Origin: Halorubrum salipaludis
GTDB lineage: Archaea; Halobacteriota; Halobacteria; Halobacteriales; Haloferacaceae
Reading direction: 5' to 3'
Assembly (NCBI RefSeq): GCF_002286985.1
Contig: NZ_NSKC01000002.1
Location: 496,001-560,000 of the forward strand
Length of the DNA stretch: 64,000 nucleotides
Under the pieces are notes generated by a model that made no database searches, was not told the origin of the DNA, and saw only the letters and a program-made list of their open reading frames with translations. Of the stretch, positions 34,838-44,461 are shown piece after piece (the stretch's first letter is position 1; each line of letters opens with the position of its first letter). Both the position numbers and the translations under genes were made by a program.

Positions 34838-36064
34838 GTGCAACGGACCCGACGCAACCTCCTAACCGCCGGTGCTGTGGTCTGTCTCACTGGCTGTCTC
34901 GACGTTGAGGGGGTCACCTACCCCGATGAGCCGGCACCCAATGAGAGCGATCCGGATGGGGGGATGGCGCCGGACGACGATCCGGCAGATGACCCGGCAG
35001 ACGACAACCCCGGGCCACATTCCGAACTCGCCGCAGCAACCCGATCGATCGTCGACGACACGATTTGGTTCGCCGTGTCATACCCCTCCGCGATTGACAC
35101 CTACCGCGAGGCGACTGCCGACGTGCTTACGGCGATTGAATCGGTCCGTGAGTCGATTGACGGACAAACGGACCCGACAGTTTCGATGGCCGAACAGCTT
35201 GAGACCGCTGGCTACGACGCAGCTGAGCGCGCAGCGGCCGCACTCGAACCACATTTTAAGCCGGCTGGACTGGTCCAAGCACGAACTGACAACCACATTC
35301 CGGTGCTCACCCGGTTCGCGCGCCGGAACGATGCTGACAGGTTTGTGGAGGAGCTCGAACGAATGCATCTGTCATTTTTCCAGATCCAGACGCCGATTTA
35401 CATCGGGAGGCGGTTTTCCCGAGATCCGATCCACAACCGGCTGCTTCAACGGCTCGTACCGGGTGCTCCCGACAAAGTCCTTGCCGAACTTGCAGCTCCC
35501 GGCTACCGGCAGTTCTCGACACTCGCGTACCAACCGTACTCGGAGGAGTCAGAGACGTACCTACCGACCTTCACCGATGAGGCCCTGCCTAAAGAGCGAC
35601 GGGAAACACTTCGTGAGCAGCTTGGTCCGGTTATTCAAACGAACGGCCGAACCGCAGAGCTGTTCGTCACCATCGCTTCTCGCCCGAACCCGGCCAGCCG
35701 CCGCGGTGCGGCGTTCCGTGGGCCCCCCGGGAATCTTGACGGGGTATCAGTGTACGTCCAGCGATATTCTAGCGCTGAGCGTGCCAGCAAGCGCTTAGAT
35801 GCGGTTTTAGAGGCCGGCGAAACTGAGGGTCGCGAGCCGATCGTGCCGGAGACAAACGCGAGCGACGACGCGATCGCATGGCATCGCTACTACCACCGCG
35901 AGGCAGGCAGTACTCGCACAGATCTCGATGATTTTCCCGGTGTGCAGTATGGCTATCTTTTGCAGGCCGGCGAGTTCCTCCTCGCGACCGGGTTCTCCGG
36001 TGATGCGTGGGAAGAACGGCCGCAGTGGCAGGGTCGGCTTGTCGATGCCTGGGTGGGGACCTGA
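34838..36064 (+). CDS. Tat lipoprotein of unknown function, next to cetZ
   Basis: The 408-residue protein starts at a GTG. The signal MQRTRRNLLTAGAVVCLTGC has twin Arg and a lipobox Cys. An Asp/Pro-rich linker (repeated DDPAD) spans about residues 30-58, followed by a soluble domain with FARRNDADRFVEELERMHL, SVYVQRYSSAERASKRLDAV and GYLLQAGEFLLATGFSGDAWEERP near the end. The fold is not recognised. TTTAAG about 25 bases upstream suggests its own leaderless transcript. It follows the cetZ pair by 102 bases in the same direction, which hints at a shared envelope role. Confidence 0.85.
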   Translation: MQRTRRNLLTAGAVVCLTGCLDVEGVTYPDEPAPNESDPDGGMAPDDDPADDPADDNPGPHSELAAATRSIVDDTIWFAVSYPSAIDTYREATADVLTAIESVRESIDGQTDPTVSMAEQLETAGYDAAERAAAALEPHFKPAGLVQARTDNHIPVLTRFARRNDADRFVEELERMHLSFFQIQTPIYIGRRFSRDPIHNRLLQRLVPGAPDKVLAELAAPGYRQFSTLAYQPYSEESETYLPTFTDEALPKERRETLREQLGPVIQTNGRTAELFVTIASRPNPASRRGAAFRGPPGNLDGVSVYVQRYSSAERASKRLDAVLEAGETEGREPIVPETNASDDAIAWHRYYHREAGSTRTDLDDFPGVQYGYLLQAGEFLLATGFSGDAWEERPQWQGRLVDAWVGT

Positions 36065-36317
36065 CCTCCTCCCGTGCTGAACGGAAGGTGTCAAACCCAC
36101 ATTGATCGAAACCAATCTTACGGGACGACCTGGCAGATCACGTCGGGCGACGCAACCGTGTCGTAGCCCTGGCGAGCTTTCGTCTGTTCAATCTCACCTT
36201 TCGATCCGGATCTGAACACCGCCAGTTCACAGATCAACAAGGCGGATACCACGGGGCTTGACCCCGAGGCTGTTGACCGGACTCAGGTTTTAATTTGGCC
36301 CGTGTTGAAAGATACGT

Positions 36318-36938
36318 ATGACTCGCCAACGCTCACGGCGGCGGCTCCTCGCAGCTGCTGTCCCTCTCGCGCTCGCTGGCTGTCTCATTGAGGCTGATTC
36401 GGATGCGACAGACGATACTGGACAGGCAGTCGAGGAGGGAACGACACCAGAAAGCGGGGGAACCGACGACGCTCCGACGACGGAAAGCGTGGCGGGGAAT
36501 GAAGAGACTGCAGCACAGACTGACGATACGGGTGCGGTCGCGAATGCGTCTGATGAGGAGAACGCAACTCCCGATCCCGCCGGGATAACGGTCGAGTCAA
36601 CGAACATCTCGCGGATTATCGAATCGATATACCTGTCTCAGATCGTCGCCGATGTGACCGTTCGCAACTCTGGTGAGCACACATATGGCACCCTTAACCT
36701 CCGTATCGACGCCTACTATGAACCACCAGACGATGATCGAACGTATTACCCACCGCGGGTCGACGACCGGACAGCGGTCGGCCGGACGTACGCCGAGGAC
36801 ACCTTCGACTCATTCGACAGCGGAACCCGAACCTTTGAGGACGTGGTAATACGGTACGACGCTGAAGAGGCGAACAACTCAACAGACCCAGACGAATTCG
36901 ATCTGGAGATCGCTGTGCGCAGCGCCGAACCCCGCTGA
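36318..36938 (+). CDS. Tat lipoprotein with FxLYD-like beta domain
   Basis: The 206-residue protein has signal MTRQRSRRRLLAAAVPLALAGC (Arg pair and lipobox), then a Thr/Asp/Glu-rich linker of about 70 residues. The end domain (VADVTVRNSGEHTYGTLNLRIDAYYEPPDDDRTYY..., FDSGTRTFEDVVIRYD) has the alternating pattern of an Ig-like/FxLYD beta domain. It is exported and membrane-anchored. TTTTAATT lies about 27 bases before the ATG. No enzymatic residues are visible. It is the fourth co-directional gene after cetZ. Confidence 0.82.
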   Translation: MTRQRSRRRLLAAAVPLALAGCLIEADSDATDDTGQAVEEGTTPESGGTDDAPTTESVAGNEETAAQTDDTGAVANASDEENATPDPAGITVESTNISRIIESIYLSQIVADVTVRNSGEHTYGTLNLRIDAYYEPPDDDRTYYPPRVDDRTAVGRTYAEDTFDSFDSGTRTFEDVVIRYDAEEANNSTDPDEFDLEIAVRSAEPR

Positions 36939-36959
36939 GGCGCGGTGCGACCGGCGATC

Positions 36960-39431
36960 TCACCCAAGTGTGGGTATCGGAAGCCAGAGCAACGTGGTGT
37001 GATATCGCTCCCACAACAGCACGGCAGGGGGTAACGCAATGATGGTAAACACGAACGAATACACCACACTAATCGCCATCAACAGGCCGAAGTCACCAAG
37101 AACCGGTGTGATAGCGAGTGCGAGCGCGCCAGTCCCAAGCGAGGTGGTTAGCATACTGCCGAGGAGGGCACCACCGGTCCCGGAGAGTGTGATTATCATC
37201 GACTCTTGAGCGTCAGATCCTGCGTTGAACTCGTCGATGAACCGGTGGGTCGCGTGAACGGAGTACGCGATCCCGAGACCGATCGAGATGGAGAGGATCG
37301 TTGCCGTTAGGGCGTTCAGCGACATGCCGAGGAATCGCATTGTCCCGAGCAGGAATGCGATCGCGATCAGGATCGGGAAGAGGTTCACAATTCCGAGAAG
37401 CGGCTTCCCCTCTAAGACGGCATACGCAATGATGAGGAATATTCCCGTTAGCCCCATTGCGATGATCAGCCCCTGTATCGCCGAGTCGAAGATGATGTCT
37501 GTCACCGCGTCGAAGACGACGAGCTGGCCGGTCGCGGTCGTCTCAAACCGGAAGTCCTCTGCGAATGCTCGGGCGTCCACGGCGGCTTCGGACTGTGAGG
37601 CACTGGAGTCAATCGCGTAGTCGACCTGCGCGCTCCGCCGGTCCGGGGTGAGGTACTGTTCGGCGCGCTCTCCCGCTGACGACGCGAACAGTTCGTCGTA
37701 GATCCGATCGAGGTTGCGGTCGGGAATCCCGTCATTGTCGATGTCGTTGCGAGCGACTAGCTCGGCGAACTCGGGGTCCTGTTCGGCGTGCGACTGAATC
37801 ACGGTCACGATGCTTGTCGGCTGCGCGCTCCCGCCGTCACCGACGGCGAGCGCTCCGGAGGCATCGTCGTTCGGATCGTCGAGGGCCGCCAAGGCGTGTC
37901 CCTCCTCGAAGTTCCCTTCAACGTATAATTTCACTGACTGATCCTGGTTGGTCGAGAAGCGGTCTTCGAGGAGGTTAATTGTCTCTGTAACAGTGTACTC
38001 GCTTGGTGCGAATGGTTCGGGTAACCCTGTCACGTAGTCTGGCTGTTCCTCTGGCGGGAGGAAGTCCTCTGTCTCGAAGGAGGTGTCGACGCCGCTGCCG
38101 TACACCGCGGCCATCCCACCGGTAACGAGCAACACAATGATAAACGCAACCGGCGCATACTTGCTAACTTGCGCCGGGAACGTCAGGATTTTTCCGATTG
38201 CCGAGTCTTCCGAAGAGATAGGCGCGGAATTGAACTCAGGGACGTTGTATTTTTCGCGCAGTTTGTCGACCTCTAGTTTCGCTGCGGGGAGGAACAGCCC
38301 GAAGATCAGGAAGGTAAAGATGATTCCGATCCCGGAGGCGATCCCCATGTTTCGGATCGGCGTGAGATCTGAGATGACGTTCGCGCCGAATCCGAACACG
38401 GTGGTCACGGTGACAATGACGAAGGCAATCATCAACTGGTTGTTTGCCTCGCGCATCGCCTCTGTCGCTTCGTATCCCGCGACGGCCTCCTCGCGATAGC
38501 GGTTGATAATATGGATTCCGAAGTCTACCCCCACTGCGAGCAGCAATACTGGTACTGATATCATCTGTTGGTTGAACGGTATCCCGGAGAATCCGAGGAA
38601 TCCAAACGTCCAAATGACGGTCATCAAGAGCGACAGCAGTCCGAGCGAAAGGTCGATCGGGTCGCGGTAGGCGACGGCGAGGAACAGCAGCAACAACAGC
38701 ACGACGACGGGCATCACGATGGTGAGCGAGTCGCCGATGACGTTGGCTGTCTCCGCGTTGGTCACACCAGTTCCAAACGCCGTGATCTCGCCAGGCTGGT
38801 CTGCCGCGATGGAACGGATCTCTGTCTGGACCTGCTGGAGGTCATCGTCAGAGAAGCCAGCGGGCACGTCATGAGATACCACCGTGATCGACGCCGACGC
38901 ACTCGCACTCGTCGGGTTGAAGTCTGTTGCAAGCGCCCCGGAGAACCGCGGATTCTCGGACAGCTCACGGACGATCTGTCGAACCCGAGTCGCGCTTGTC
39001 GATTCGATTGCGCGTCGCTGTTCGGCCGCCGTGGTTGCCGACGGGTCGATCCGCTGCGCGACGACCGTCGCTGGGCCGTTCGCCGAGGCGACGCGTAGAT
39101 CGTCGCGTGATTCTACTTCCTCGAGGACGCGGAGGTCTCTAACAAGCGCCTCCTTCGTCAGGACGTTACTACCCGAGTGGATGATCTGTGTCGATTCGCC
39201 TTCTGGTTCGAAGGGATCTTCGAACTCCTCGTTGACGGCGTCGAGTGCCTCCTGTTCGTCGAGGCCATCGGTGAACGAGTCGGTGGCTTCGGTATCCGTG
39301 CTGACGAGAGCCATCCCACCGGTGAACACGGCGGTGAGGACGAGAAACGCGACGATCACTCGCCGCGGACGGTCAACGATGGTGTCGTTGAGCCGCCGTA
39401 TCCACACCTCAATCTGCTCACCGAGCGACAT
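36960..39431 (-). CDS. MMPL/RND-superfamily transporter
   Basis: The 823-residue protein begins with a helix at about 22-45 (VIVAFLVLTAVFTGGMALV) and is followed by a large extracellular loop, a five- or six-helix bundle (about 230-385), a second extracellular loop (about 445-640), and a second bundle ending at the C-terminus. GVDFGIHIINRYREE near residue 305 and IGLGIAYSVHATHRFIDEF near 720 are the paired MMPL motifs with conserved Asp/His. It is probably a proton-driven exporter of lipids or hydrophobic compounds. It lies 3 bases after the COG1361 gene, so the two form an operon. Confidence 0.93.
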   Translation of the reverse strand: MSLGEQIEVWIRRLNDTIVDRPRRVIVAFLVLTAVFTGGMALVSTDTEATDSFTDGLDEQEALDAVNEEFEDPFEPEGESTQIIHSGSNVLTKEALVRDLRVLEEVESRDDLRVASANGPATVVAQRIDPSATTAAEQRRAIESTSATRVRQIVRELSENPRFSGALATDFNPTSASASASITVVSHDVPAGFSDDDLQQVQTEIRSIAADQPGEITAFGTGVTNAETANVIGDSLTIVMPVVVLLLLLFLAVAYRDPIDLSLGLLSLLMTVIWTFGFLGFSGIPFNQQMISVPVLLLAVGVDFGIHIINRYREEAVAGYEATEAMREANNQLMIAFVIVTVTTVFGFGANVISDLTPIRNMGIASGIGIIFTFLIFGLFLPAAKLEVDKLREKYNVPEFNSAPISSEDSAIGKILTFPAQVSKYAPVAFIIVLLVTGGMAAVYGSGVDTSFETEDFLPPEEQPDYVTGLPEPFAPSEYTVTETINLLEDRFSTNQDQSVKLYVEGNFEEGHALAALDDPNDDASGALAVGDGGSAQPTSIVTVIQSHAEQDPEFAELVARNDIDNDGIPDRNLDRIYDELFASSAGERAEQYLTPDRRSAQVDYAIDSSASQSEAAVDARAFAEDFRFETTATGQLVVFDAVTDIIFDSAIQGLIIAMGLTGIFLIIAYAVLEGKPLLGIVNLFPILIAIAFLLGTMRFLGMSLNALTATILSISIGLGIAYSVHATHRFIDEFNAGSDAQESMIITLSGTGGALLGSMLTTSLGTGALALAITPVLGDFGLLMAISVVYSFVFTIIALPPAVLLWERYHTTLLWLPIPTLG

Positions 39432-39434
39432 CGG

Positions 39435-41078
39435 CTACTGCCGCCTCCGGTAGACGACGAGTGCGCCTGTCCCGACGACGAGGAGCGCGACGATGATAAT
39501 CGGAAGCGGTAGTCCGTCGTCCTCGCTTTCGGTCACATCAATCGGGACGCGGTAGGTATCGGTCAGTTGGCTGTCGCCGTCAGCGTCATCGTATCGGAAG
39601 TCCAGCGAGATGGGGTAGGTACTCCCCGCAGTTGCGGAGCCGGTAGTGGTTAACTCGAAGGTCATCGTCGTGGTCTCGCCGGGGTCGAGCGACTGGACGT
39701 AGCCCGTGTCGGTGTCACCAGTGTCGAGTGGGTCGTCGGCAAACAGTCTGGCCTCAACATCGCTTATGCTCTCGTTCAGGTTGTTTGTCACGGTGACATC
39801 GACGGTGCGAGTGCCACCAGCCGAAATAGTCCTGTTCTGGACTTCAACGCCGAAGCGGTCGCGCTCCGAGGCAACCTCAGCGGTCACGACAAGGCTTTCA
39901 TCAGCGCGGGTTTCCCCCTCAGCGTTCCGGTACTGTACTGCCATATCGAGCGATCGGAGACCGGCTTCGGCTTCGCCGCTGATCGATATGGGTAGTGAGA
40001 AGTTTGCACGCTCATCAGGGTCGAGCGTACCGACAGTGGTCGAGCGTTCGGCAGGGAGTACGTTCTGATCCTCGCCGGCATATTGCACCACGACGGTGCG
40101 GGCCGGTACGGGCCCGTCGTTGCGGACGGTTCCGGTCAGATCACCGTCTTCACCGACGCGGAGAGTCGAGTCTACGTCTGTGATCGTGAACTCCTGTTCG
40201 GCGAGCGGAAGGATGCCGAGCGAGAGCCCCTCATCGGTGCGTGCGATCCCGTCAGGATCCTCAAACTGTACGGAGCCCGCCAGCGTGTACTGCTGAACCG
40301 GGAGATCGGGAGCGACACCCACATCGTAGGCCACGGTAGTGGTCTCGCCGGGATCGAGTTGCTCAACGCGAACCGTGTCGGATTCGCCACCGCTCACGCT
40401 GACACTCTGGCTCTGTGTGCCAAAAGTGATATCCGCGTTGTGCGCCGACTCGGCGCCGACGTTTTCGATTGTCGCCTCAACGGTGCCAGTGTCGCCGACC
40501 TGCGTATCACTCTCGACGTTGACGACCTGGAATCGAGCATCCTCGCGGACGCGAAGGTCGACATCGCGAGAGACGGTCACAGTGCGATCATCACCGGACG
40601 AGTAGTAGCTGTAGGTAAGATCGAGATCGAGTGAGTAAGTACCAGGTTCGATGTTATTAGGGACATTTACGCTCACGGGAACCTCTCCCGGAGCATTTGT
40701 GGTCACGCCACCGATCGCGGTTTTACCAGATTCGACAGAGAGCGGACCGTCGGCCTCGGCGTCGACGCGAACGTTACGCGCAGTGGTCGCCGTCTCGGCC
40801 ACGGAAGGATCACCGAACCGGAGGTTCCCATCATTAGCAATCGTCAACTCGACCTGATTCGTCTGGCCGGGAACCAAATTCGGGTTCGCCGCATACACAT
40901 CTAGATCGGGTGAGCCACCAACGTTGCTGGTCTGTGCAGGTGTCGTTCCGCCCATGCTACTACCGGATGGTCCCATTGCGTCACTGCCAGCCACGCTTGC
41001 ACCGACGGCACCGACGCCGACGCCGCTCGTGACTAGCAGGACGCTCACTAGCAGGACAGATATGGTCCGAGTCTGCAT
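39435..41078 (-). CDS. COG1361-type exoprotein, partner of the MMPL transporter
   Basis: The 547-residue protein has an N-terminal signal (about residues 1-30), at least three repeated NEW3/CARDB-like Ig domains (each with a phrase of the type LDPGETTTVAYDV or LDPDERANFSL), and a C-terminal membrane helix PLPIIIVALLVVGTGALVVYRRR. It is thus exported and held at the membrane. The same gene order (exoprotein then RND/MMPL exporter, with a TetR gene divergent) recurs in haloarchaea. It may serve as an external adaptor of the transporter; that role is inferred. Confidence 0.9.
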   Translation of the reverse strand: MQTRTISVLLVSVLLVTSGVGVGAVGASVAGSDAMGPSGSSMGGTTPAQTSNVGGSPDLDVYAANPNLVPGQTNQVELTIANDGNLRFGDPSVAETATTARNVRVDAEADGPLSVESGKTAIGGVTTNAPGEVPVSVNVPNNIEPGTYSLDLDLTYSYYSSGDDRTVTVSRDVDLRVREDARFQVVNVESDTQVGDTGTVEATIENVGAESAHNADITFGTQSQSVSVSGGESDTVRVEQLDPGETTTVAYDVGVAPDLPVQQYTLAGSVQFEDPDGIARTDEGLSLGILPLAEQEFTITDVDSTLRVGEDGDLTGTVRNDGPVPARTVVVQYAGEDQNVLPAERSTTVGTLDPDERANFSLPISISGEAEAGLRSLDMAVQYRNAEGETRADESLVVTAEVASERDRFGVEVQNRTISAGGTRTVDVTVTNNLNESISDVEARLFADDPLDTGDTDTGYVQSLDPGETTTMTFELTTTGSATAGSTYPISLDFRYDDADGDSQLTDTYRVPIDVTESEDDGLPLPIIIVALLVVGTGALVVYRRRQ

Positions 41079-41277
41079 CGGTCACCGTGCCTCCGAGGAC
41101 GCTGTCGACTGACAAACTGGAGAATGATGAACCGATAACAGGAGGATGAGTCGTTGCACACTCAAATCTTGGTTCACGAATCAATAAACCTTTCTTTCTT
41201 GGAATCGGAGATGGGGATATGACACAGATCGATTGCAAAAGCAGTGAGCTTGAACGATTTGCGTGTTGGTGGTTGCC

Positions 41278-41934
41278 GTGACACGTTTTTCCGATGAGGA
41301 TCGTGAGCGTATCCGGGCGGATCTGATCAAAGCGGGTCACGACTGCTTTGCACGGTTCGGATTCGATCGCACTCGCGTAAGTGACGTGACAGACGAGGTG
41401 GGGATCGGAACGAGTACGTTTTACCAGTTCTTTGACTCAAAAGAGGCGCTGTACCTCGCAGTGTTACTCACCGAGCGTGAGCACTTGTTCGAAACGCTTG
41501 AAGCAGCAGTGGCCGACGCGGAGACACCACGTGAAGAGGCGGAGGTAACCTTACGGACGACGTTTGGAGAGGTGCGATCCAACCCTCTGATCCAGCGGCT
41601 ATTTGTTGACGGTGAGATTCGACGGATTGAGTCACAGTTGGACGGTACCGCCGCCGACGAGGACTTAATCGACGACTACTCAGAATCGCCGGCAGTGTAC
41701 GGACAGGTTCTCCCACAGCCGGACAAGTGGGTGGAAAGCGAGGTGGTACGGATCGATGATCCAGACATAATACGGGGGCTTTTCCGGTCAGTACTCTTCG
41801 TTACGCAGGCGCGTGAGACACCTGTCGTCCCCGATGGCACCTACGAAGCCATCGAAGAGGCGCTGATCCAAACGATCGTCGCTGGGTTGTTCACATACGA
41901 GGAGAACACAGACAGGTCAGCAACCCACGACTGA
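41278..41934 (+). CDS. TetR/AcrR regulator, divergent from the MMPL operon
   Basis: The protein has 218 residues from the GTG in VTRFSDEDRERIRADL. The helix-turn-helix is FDRTRVSDVTDEVGIGTSTFYQFFDSKEALY at about 28-60, and the rest is the helical ligand-binding domain. It is divergent from the exoprotein-MMPL operon with a 199-base shared region, so it probably represses that operon until a substrate binds. Starts further upstream (GTG at 41,263) are possible. Confidence 0.92.
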   Translation: MTRFSDEDRERIRADLIKAGHDCFARFGFDRTRVSDVTDEVGIGTSTFYQFFDSKEALYLAVLLTEREHLFETLEAAVADAETPREEAEVTLRTTFGEVRSNPLIQRLFVDGEIRRIESQLDGTAADEDLIDDYSESPAVYGQVLPQPDKWVESEVVRIDDPDIIRGLFRSVLFVTQARETPVVPDGTYEAIEEALIQTIVAGLFTYEENTDRSATHD

Positions 41935-41941
41935 ACTCCTC

Positions 41942-43519
41942 TCACGTCCAATGTCCAAGTATATAGATTGTACCGACGATAACGACACCACCAAATGCCT
42001 CGCGTGTCCGGATCGGAATGAGCGTTGGCGAGGCTCCCTCGTCATCATCTGTAGGCTCATCGTCGTCCGATCCCGGTTCTGCTGCATTTACCACGCCGTT
42101 GGTTCCATTACTTGACTCGGCCTCATCAGCGTCAGTAGAGTTGTCTACTGTGGATTCGTCACTGCCTTCAGCCACTTCCTCATCCGCAGTAGACTCTTGT
42201 GGTGTGCTGACAACTGGTGTGATAGAATGTGTGTACTGTCCATTCTCGTATTCGACCAGGATGTTAACAACTGTTTCTTCGGGAACTGCTGTAAGCTGCT
42301 GATCGAATTCAACAGTGGCCGTCGTTAGACCGGCATCATACACACGAGAGATATCAAGCCGTTCACCTGACCGTGTGTCGATCGTCTCAAGCGTTACTCG
42401 ACTGATTTGTGCTTCAGAAACGTTGCCGACGACACGAACGGTCTCAGTTGTCGTGTTGGTCGTGTTTTCTGATAGGGTTACTTGTGGAGTTGGATCGTAC
42501 TCAACAGTGAATGTCCGTTCTTGGACGTTACCAGCAGCGTCCTCAGCAACAAGTCGGAACTCGTTGTCGTCGTTATCATTGTACAGGTTAACTTCCGTAT
42601 CAAGTGTGTAAGAGAGTCGCTCTCGGTTCGGCTCAGTGCCGCTGCTGGTCAACAGGACCTGTGACGCGTTGTTGCTAGTACGGTTAATCGCAACTCGATC
42701 AAGCTTTGTCTCATCCCGAATCTCTCCGCGGATGCGAACCGAATCAGTGTAGCTCTTGTCTGGAGTGTTGAGGGTGATGTTAGGATCGGTCGCATCGTCA
42801 ACGATGAGATCAAATGAGTCTGTGTTTGTCCGGCCGTTTGTGTCAGTGTATCGGGCAACAATTTCATTTTTCCCGTTACCCAGCAGCAGGTCTTGTGAAA
42901 ACGAGTCACCGGGATCGGTGATACGATAGAGTTTACGGTCTGTCTGGTTGTCTTCATTTTCATCTTCGGTTTCGACGATATGAGTGCGTTCAATCTGGAC
43001 TCGATCGACCTCCGAGACTGTATGGAAATCTCCGGCGAGCGTTACCTGGCCACTCGAGACGTTCGTTTCATTTTCAGGCCCACCCAGAACGGTTGTAGAA
43101 AACGGTGAGGTGTACCGTACCCGTGGGGCAGCGGTATTTTTCGTCAGCGTCGTCTTGAACGTAGAAACGCTGTCTCCGCGCGCGATTACCTCGACAGTAT
43201 TCTCGTTCGGATCGAGGGCAAGCGAGACAGACTGCTCAAACGATCGGTTGTCGGGACGATATGAGTTACGAATCTCACCGTTTACACGAATTTCGATCAG
43301 ATCGATCGGATCGGATGATTCAACGCTGACGTTCGCTGTTGGATCTTCCAAGACAATACGTTCCCCGCTATTGGTGAGCGGCTCACCATCAACTGTCACG
43401 TTGGTTGTCGTCGCCTGCGCGGCTCCCGTCCCGACGCCAGTGGCTACGAGTACTAGACAAAGGATAACACCGATTCCGATACGGAGCGGTACGTTCGAAA
43501 CTGCTGTGTCCAGGATCAT
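41942..43519 (-). CDS. Surface protein with Ig-like domains and C-terminal anchor
   Basis: The 525-residue protein has a signal sequence at about 12-35 (IGVILCLVLVATGVGTGAAQA), repeated beta domains with bacterial-Ig or cadherin-like phrases (LDPNENTVEVIARGDSVSTF, LGNGKNEIVARYTDTNGRTNTDSF, NDDNEFRLVAEDAAGNVQERTF), many NxS/T sequons, a Ser/Glu/Asp-rich stalk, and a terminal hydrophobic segment (EAFGGVVIVGTIYILGHW). It is likely exported, glycosylated and membrane-anchored. It is convergent with the TetR gene, 7 bases apart. No enzymatic domain is seen. Confidence 0.85.
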   Translation of the reverse strand: MILDTAVSNVPLRIGIGVILCLVLVATGVGTGAAQATTTNVTVDGEPLTNSGERIVLEDPTANVSVESSDPIDLIEIRVNGEIRNSYRPDNRSFEQSVSLALDPNENTVEVIARGDSVSTFKTTLTKNTAAPRVRYTSPFSTTVLGGPENETNVSSGQVTLAGDFHTVSEVDRVQIERTHIVETEDENEDNQTDRKLYRITDPGDSFSQDLLLGNGKNEIVARYTDTNGRTNTDSFDLIVDDATDPNITLNTPDKSYTDSVRIRGEIRDETKLDRVAINRTSNNASQVLLTSSGTEPNRERLSYTLDTEVNLYNDNDDNEFRLVAEDAAGNVQERTFTVEYDPTPQVTLSENTTNTTTETVRVVGNVSEAQISRVTLETIDTRSGERLDISRVYDAGLTTATVEFDQQLTAVPEETVVNILVEYENGQYTHSITPVVSTPQESTADEEVAEGSDESTVDNSTDADEAESSNGTNGVVNAAEPGSDDDEPTDDDEGASPTLIPIRTREAFGGVVIVGTIYILGHWT

Positions 43520-43713
43520 ATGGAGTGGATCGCTGGATCGGGACGCTCGCTGCGTCCGATCAAGCTGTATATCGCTTCAGATTTCCCGTCAGCACTTGGC
43601 TGTAGTGATCTAGATATTAGAGTCGATAATTTCGCAGTGAGAGAAAGCCAACAACCGAGTACGTGAACGACGAGATTTTTGCCATTGAAACCCTGACAAT
43701 AAGTGATTCTGAG

Positions 43714-44298
43714 ATGGCAGAACACACCGACGAAGCGATTCTGGAAGCAACGTATCAAGCCCTTTGTAAACACGGTTATCCAGCAACTAGCATCTCCAGA
43801 ATCACCGACGAGTTCGATAAAAGTACGTCGTTACTGTACTATCATTACGAGGACAAGGAAAACCTGTTTGAAGATCTCTTGTGCCATCTTTTGGATCAGC
43901 TTGAAGAGCAATTAGTGGATTTTGACCAAGAGGGACCTTACGACTATCTCATGGCAGTCATTGACCAGTTGCTCCCGACTCAAGTGAACAATAACCAGTT
44001 TCGATTCCAGCGAGCTCTCCTCGAGCTTCGGTCACAGGCACCTCACATTGATGCTTATCACAAGCAATTTGAGCGATTCGACGAGTTCGTACTCTCGGAG
44101 TTTACAACTGCTATTGAAAACGGCATAGAACGAGGGGTGTTTCGTGAAATCGATCCAGAACAGACGGCTGAATTCATATATTCGGCAGTATACGGGGCAC
44201 TCGAGCGTGGTGTCACACTTGAAGATGCCAGTCTCCTGCAACAGACCCGGCAAACTCTTGAGGAGTACGTCAGGGCAAATATGCTCGTCGAGAAGTGA
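43714..44298 (+). CDS. TetR/AcrR regulator
   Basis: The protein has 194 residues from the ATG in MAEHTDEAILEATYQALCKHGYPATSISRITDEFDKSTSLLYYHYEDKENLF, a TetR helix-turn-helix. A GTG at 43,663 would add 17 residues. It has lower G+C than core genes. Immediately downstream is only the tail of an ABC permease, so the operon it once controlled appears mostly deleted. The upstream 194-base gap to the divergent surface protein has no clear palindrome. Confidence 0.92.
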   Translation: MAEHTDEAILEATYQALCKHGYPATSISRITDEFDKSTSLLYYHYEDKENLFEDLLCHLLDQLEEQLVDFDQEGPYDYLMAVIDQLLPTQVNNNQFRFQRALLELRSQAPHIDAYHKQFERFDEFVLSEFTTAIENGIERGVFREIDPEQTAEFIYSAVYGALERGVTLEDASLLQQTRQTLEEYVRANMLVEK

Positions 44299-44317
44299 GG
44301 ACTTATTTTTATCTGGC

Positions 44318-44461
44318 GATCCCGTACTTGCCTTGGCATGGTCGAGTTCGAGATATCTGCTGTGCGGGTTCGTGTTTGCGCTTGTCGCGAGCACTCTAAC
44401 CGGGATCTATCCCGCGTGGAAGGCCGCTAACGAATCGCCAGTAGATGCCCTTCGAGGGTAG
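44318..44461 (+). pseudogene. C-terminal remnant of an FtsX/MacB-type ABC permease
   Basis: The last 47 codons before the TAG encode LALAWSSSRYLLCGFVFALVASTLTGIYPAWKAANESPVDALRG. The final phrase SGIYPAWKAAN..PVDALRG is the hallmark end of FtsX-like ABC permeases. There is no start codon or upstream body; the 20 bases before it come from the TetR gene end. An estimated 350 or more residues are gone. TetR-linked ABC exporters of this kind are common in haloarchaea. Confidence 0.8.

Noticed and set aside
36119-36257. A minus-strand piece ending VASPDVICQVVP with coding-like character.
   Set aside because: About 45 codons, no clear start or family; overlaps a hairpin and lies between two genes of the other strand.
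30634-36266. Two GC-rich hairpins sharing GGGGCTTGACCC (30,634-30,653 and 36,252-36,266), which might be ends of one mobile element.
   Set aside because: The 5.6 kb between them holds the cetZ-lipoprotein genes and no transposase; the hairpins differ outside the core, so a composite element is not supported.
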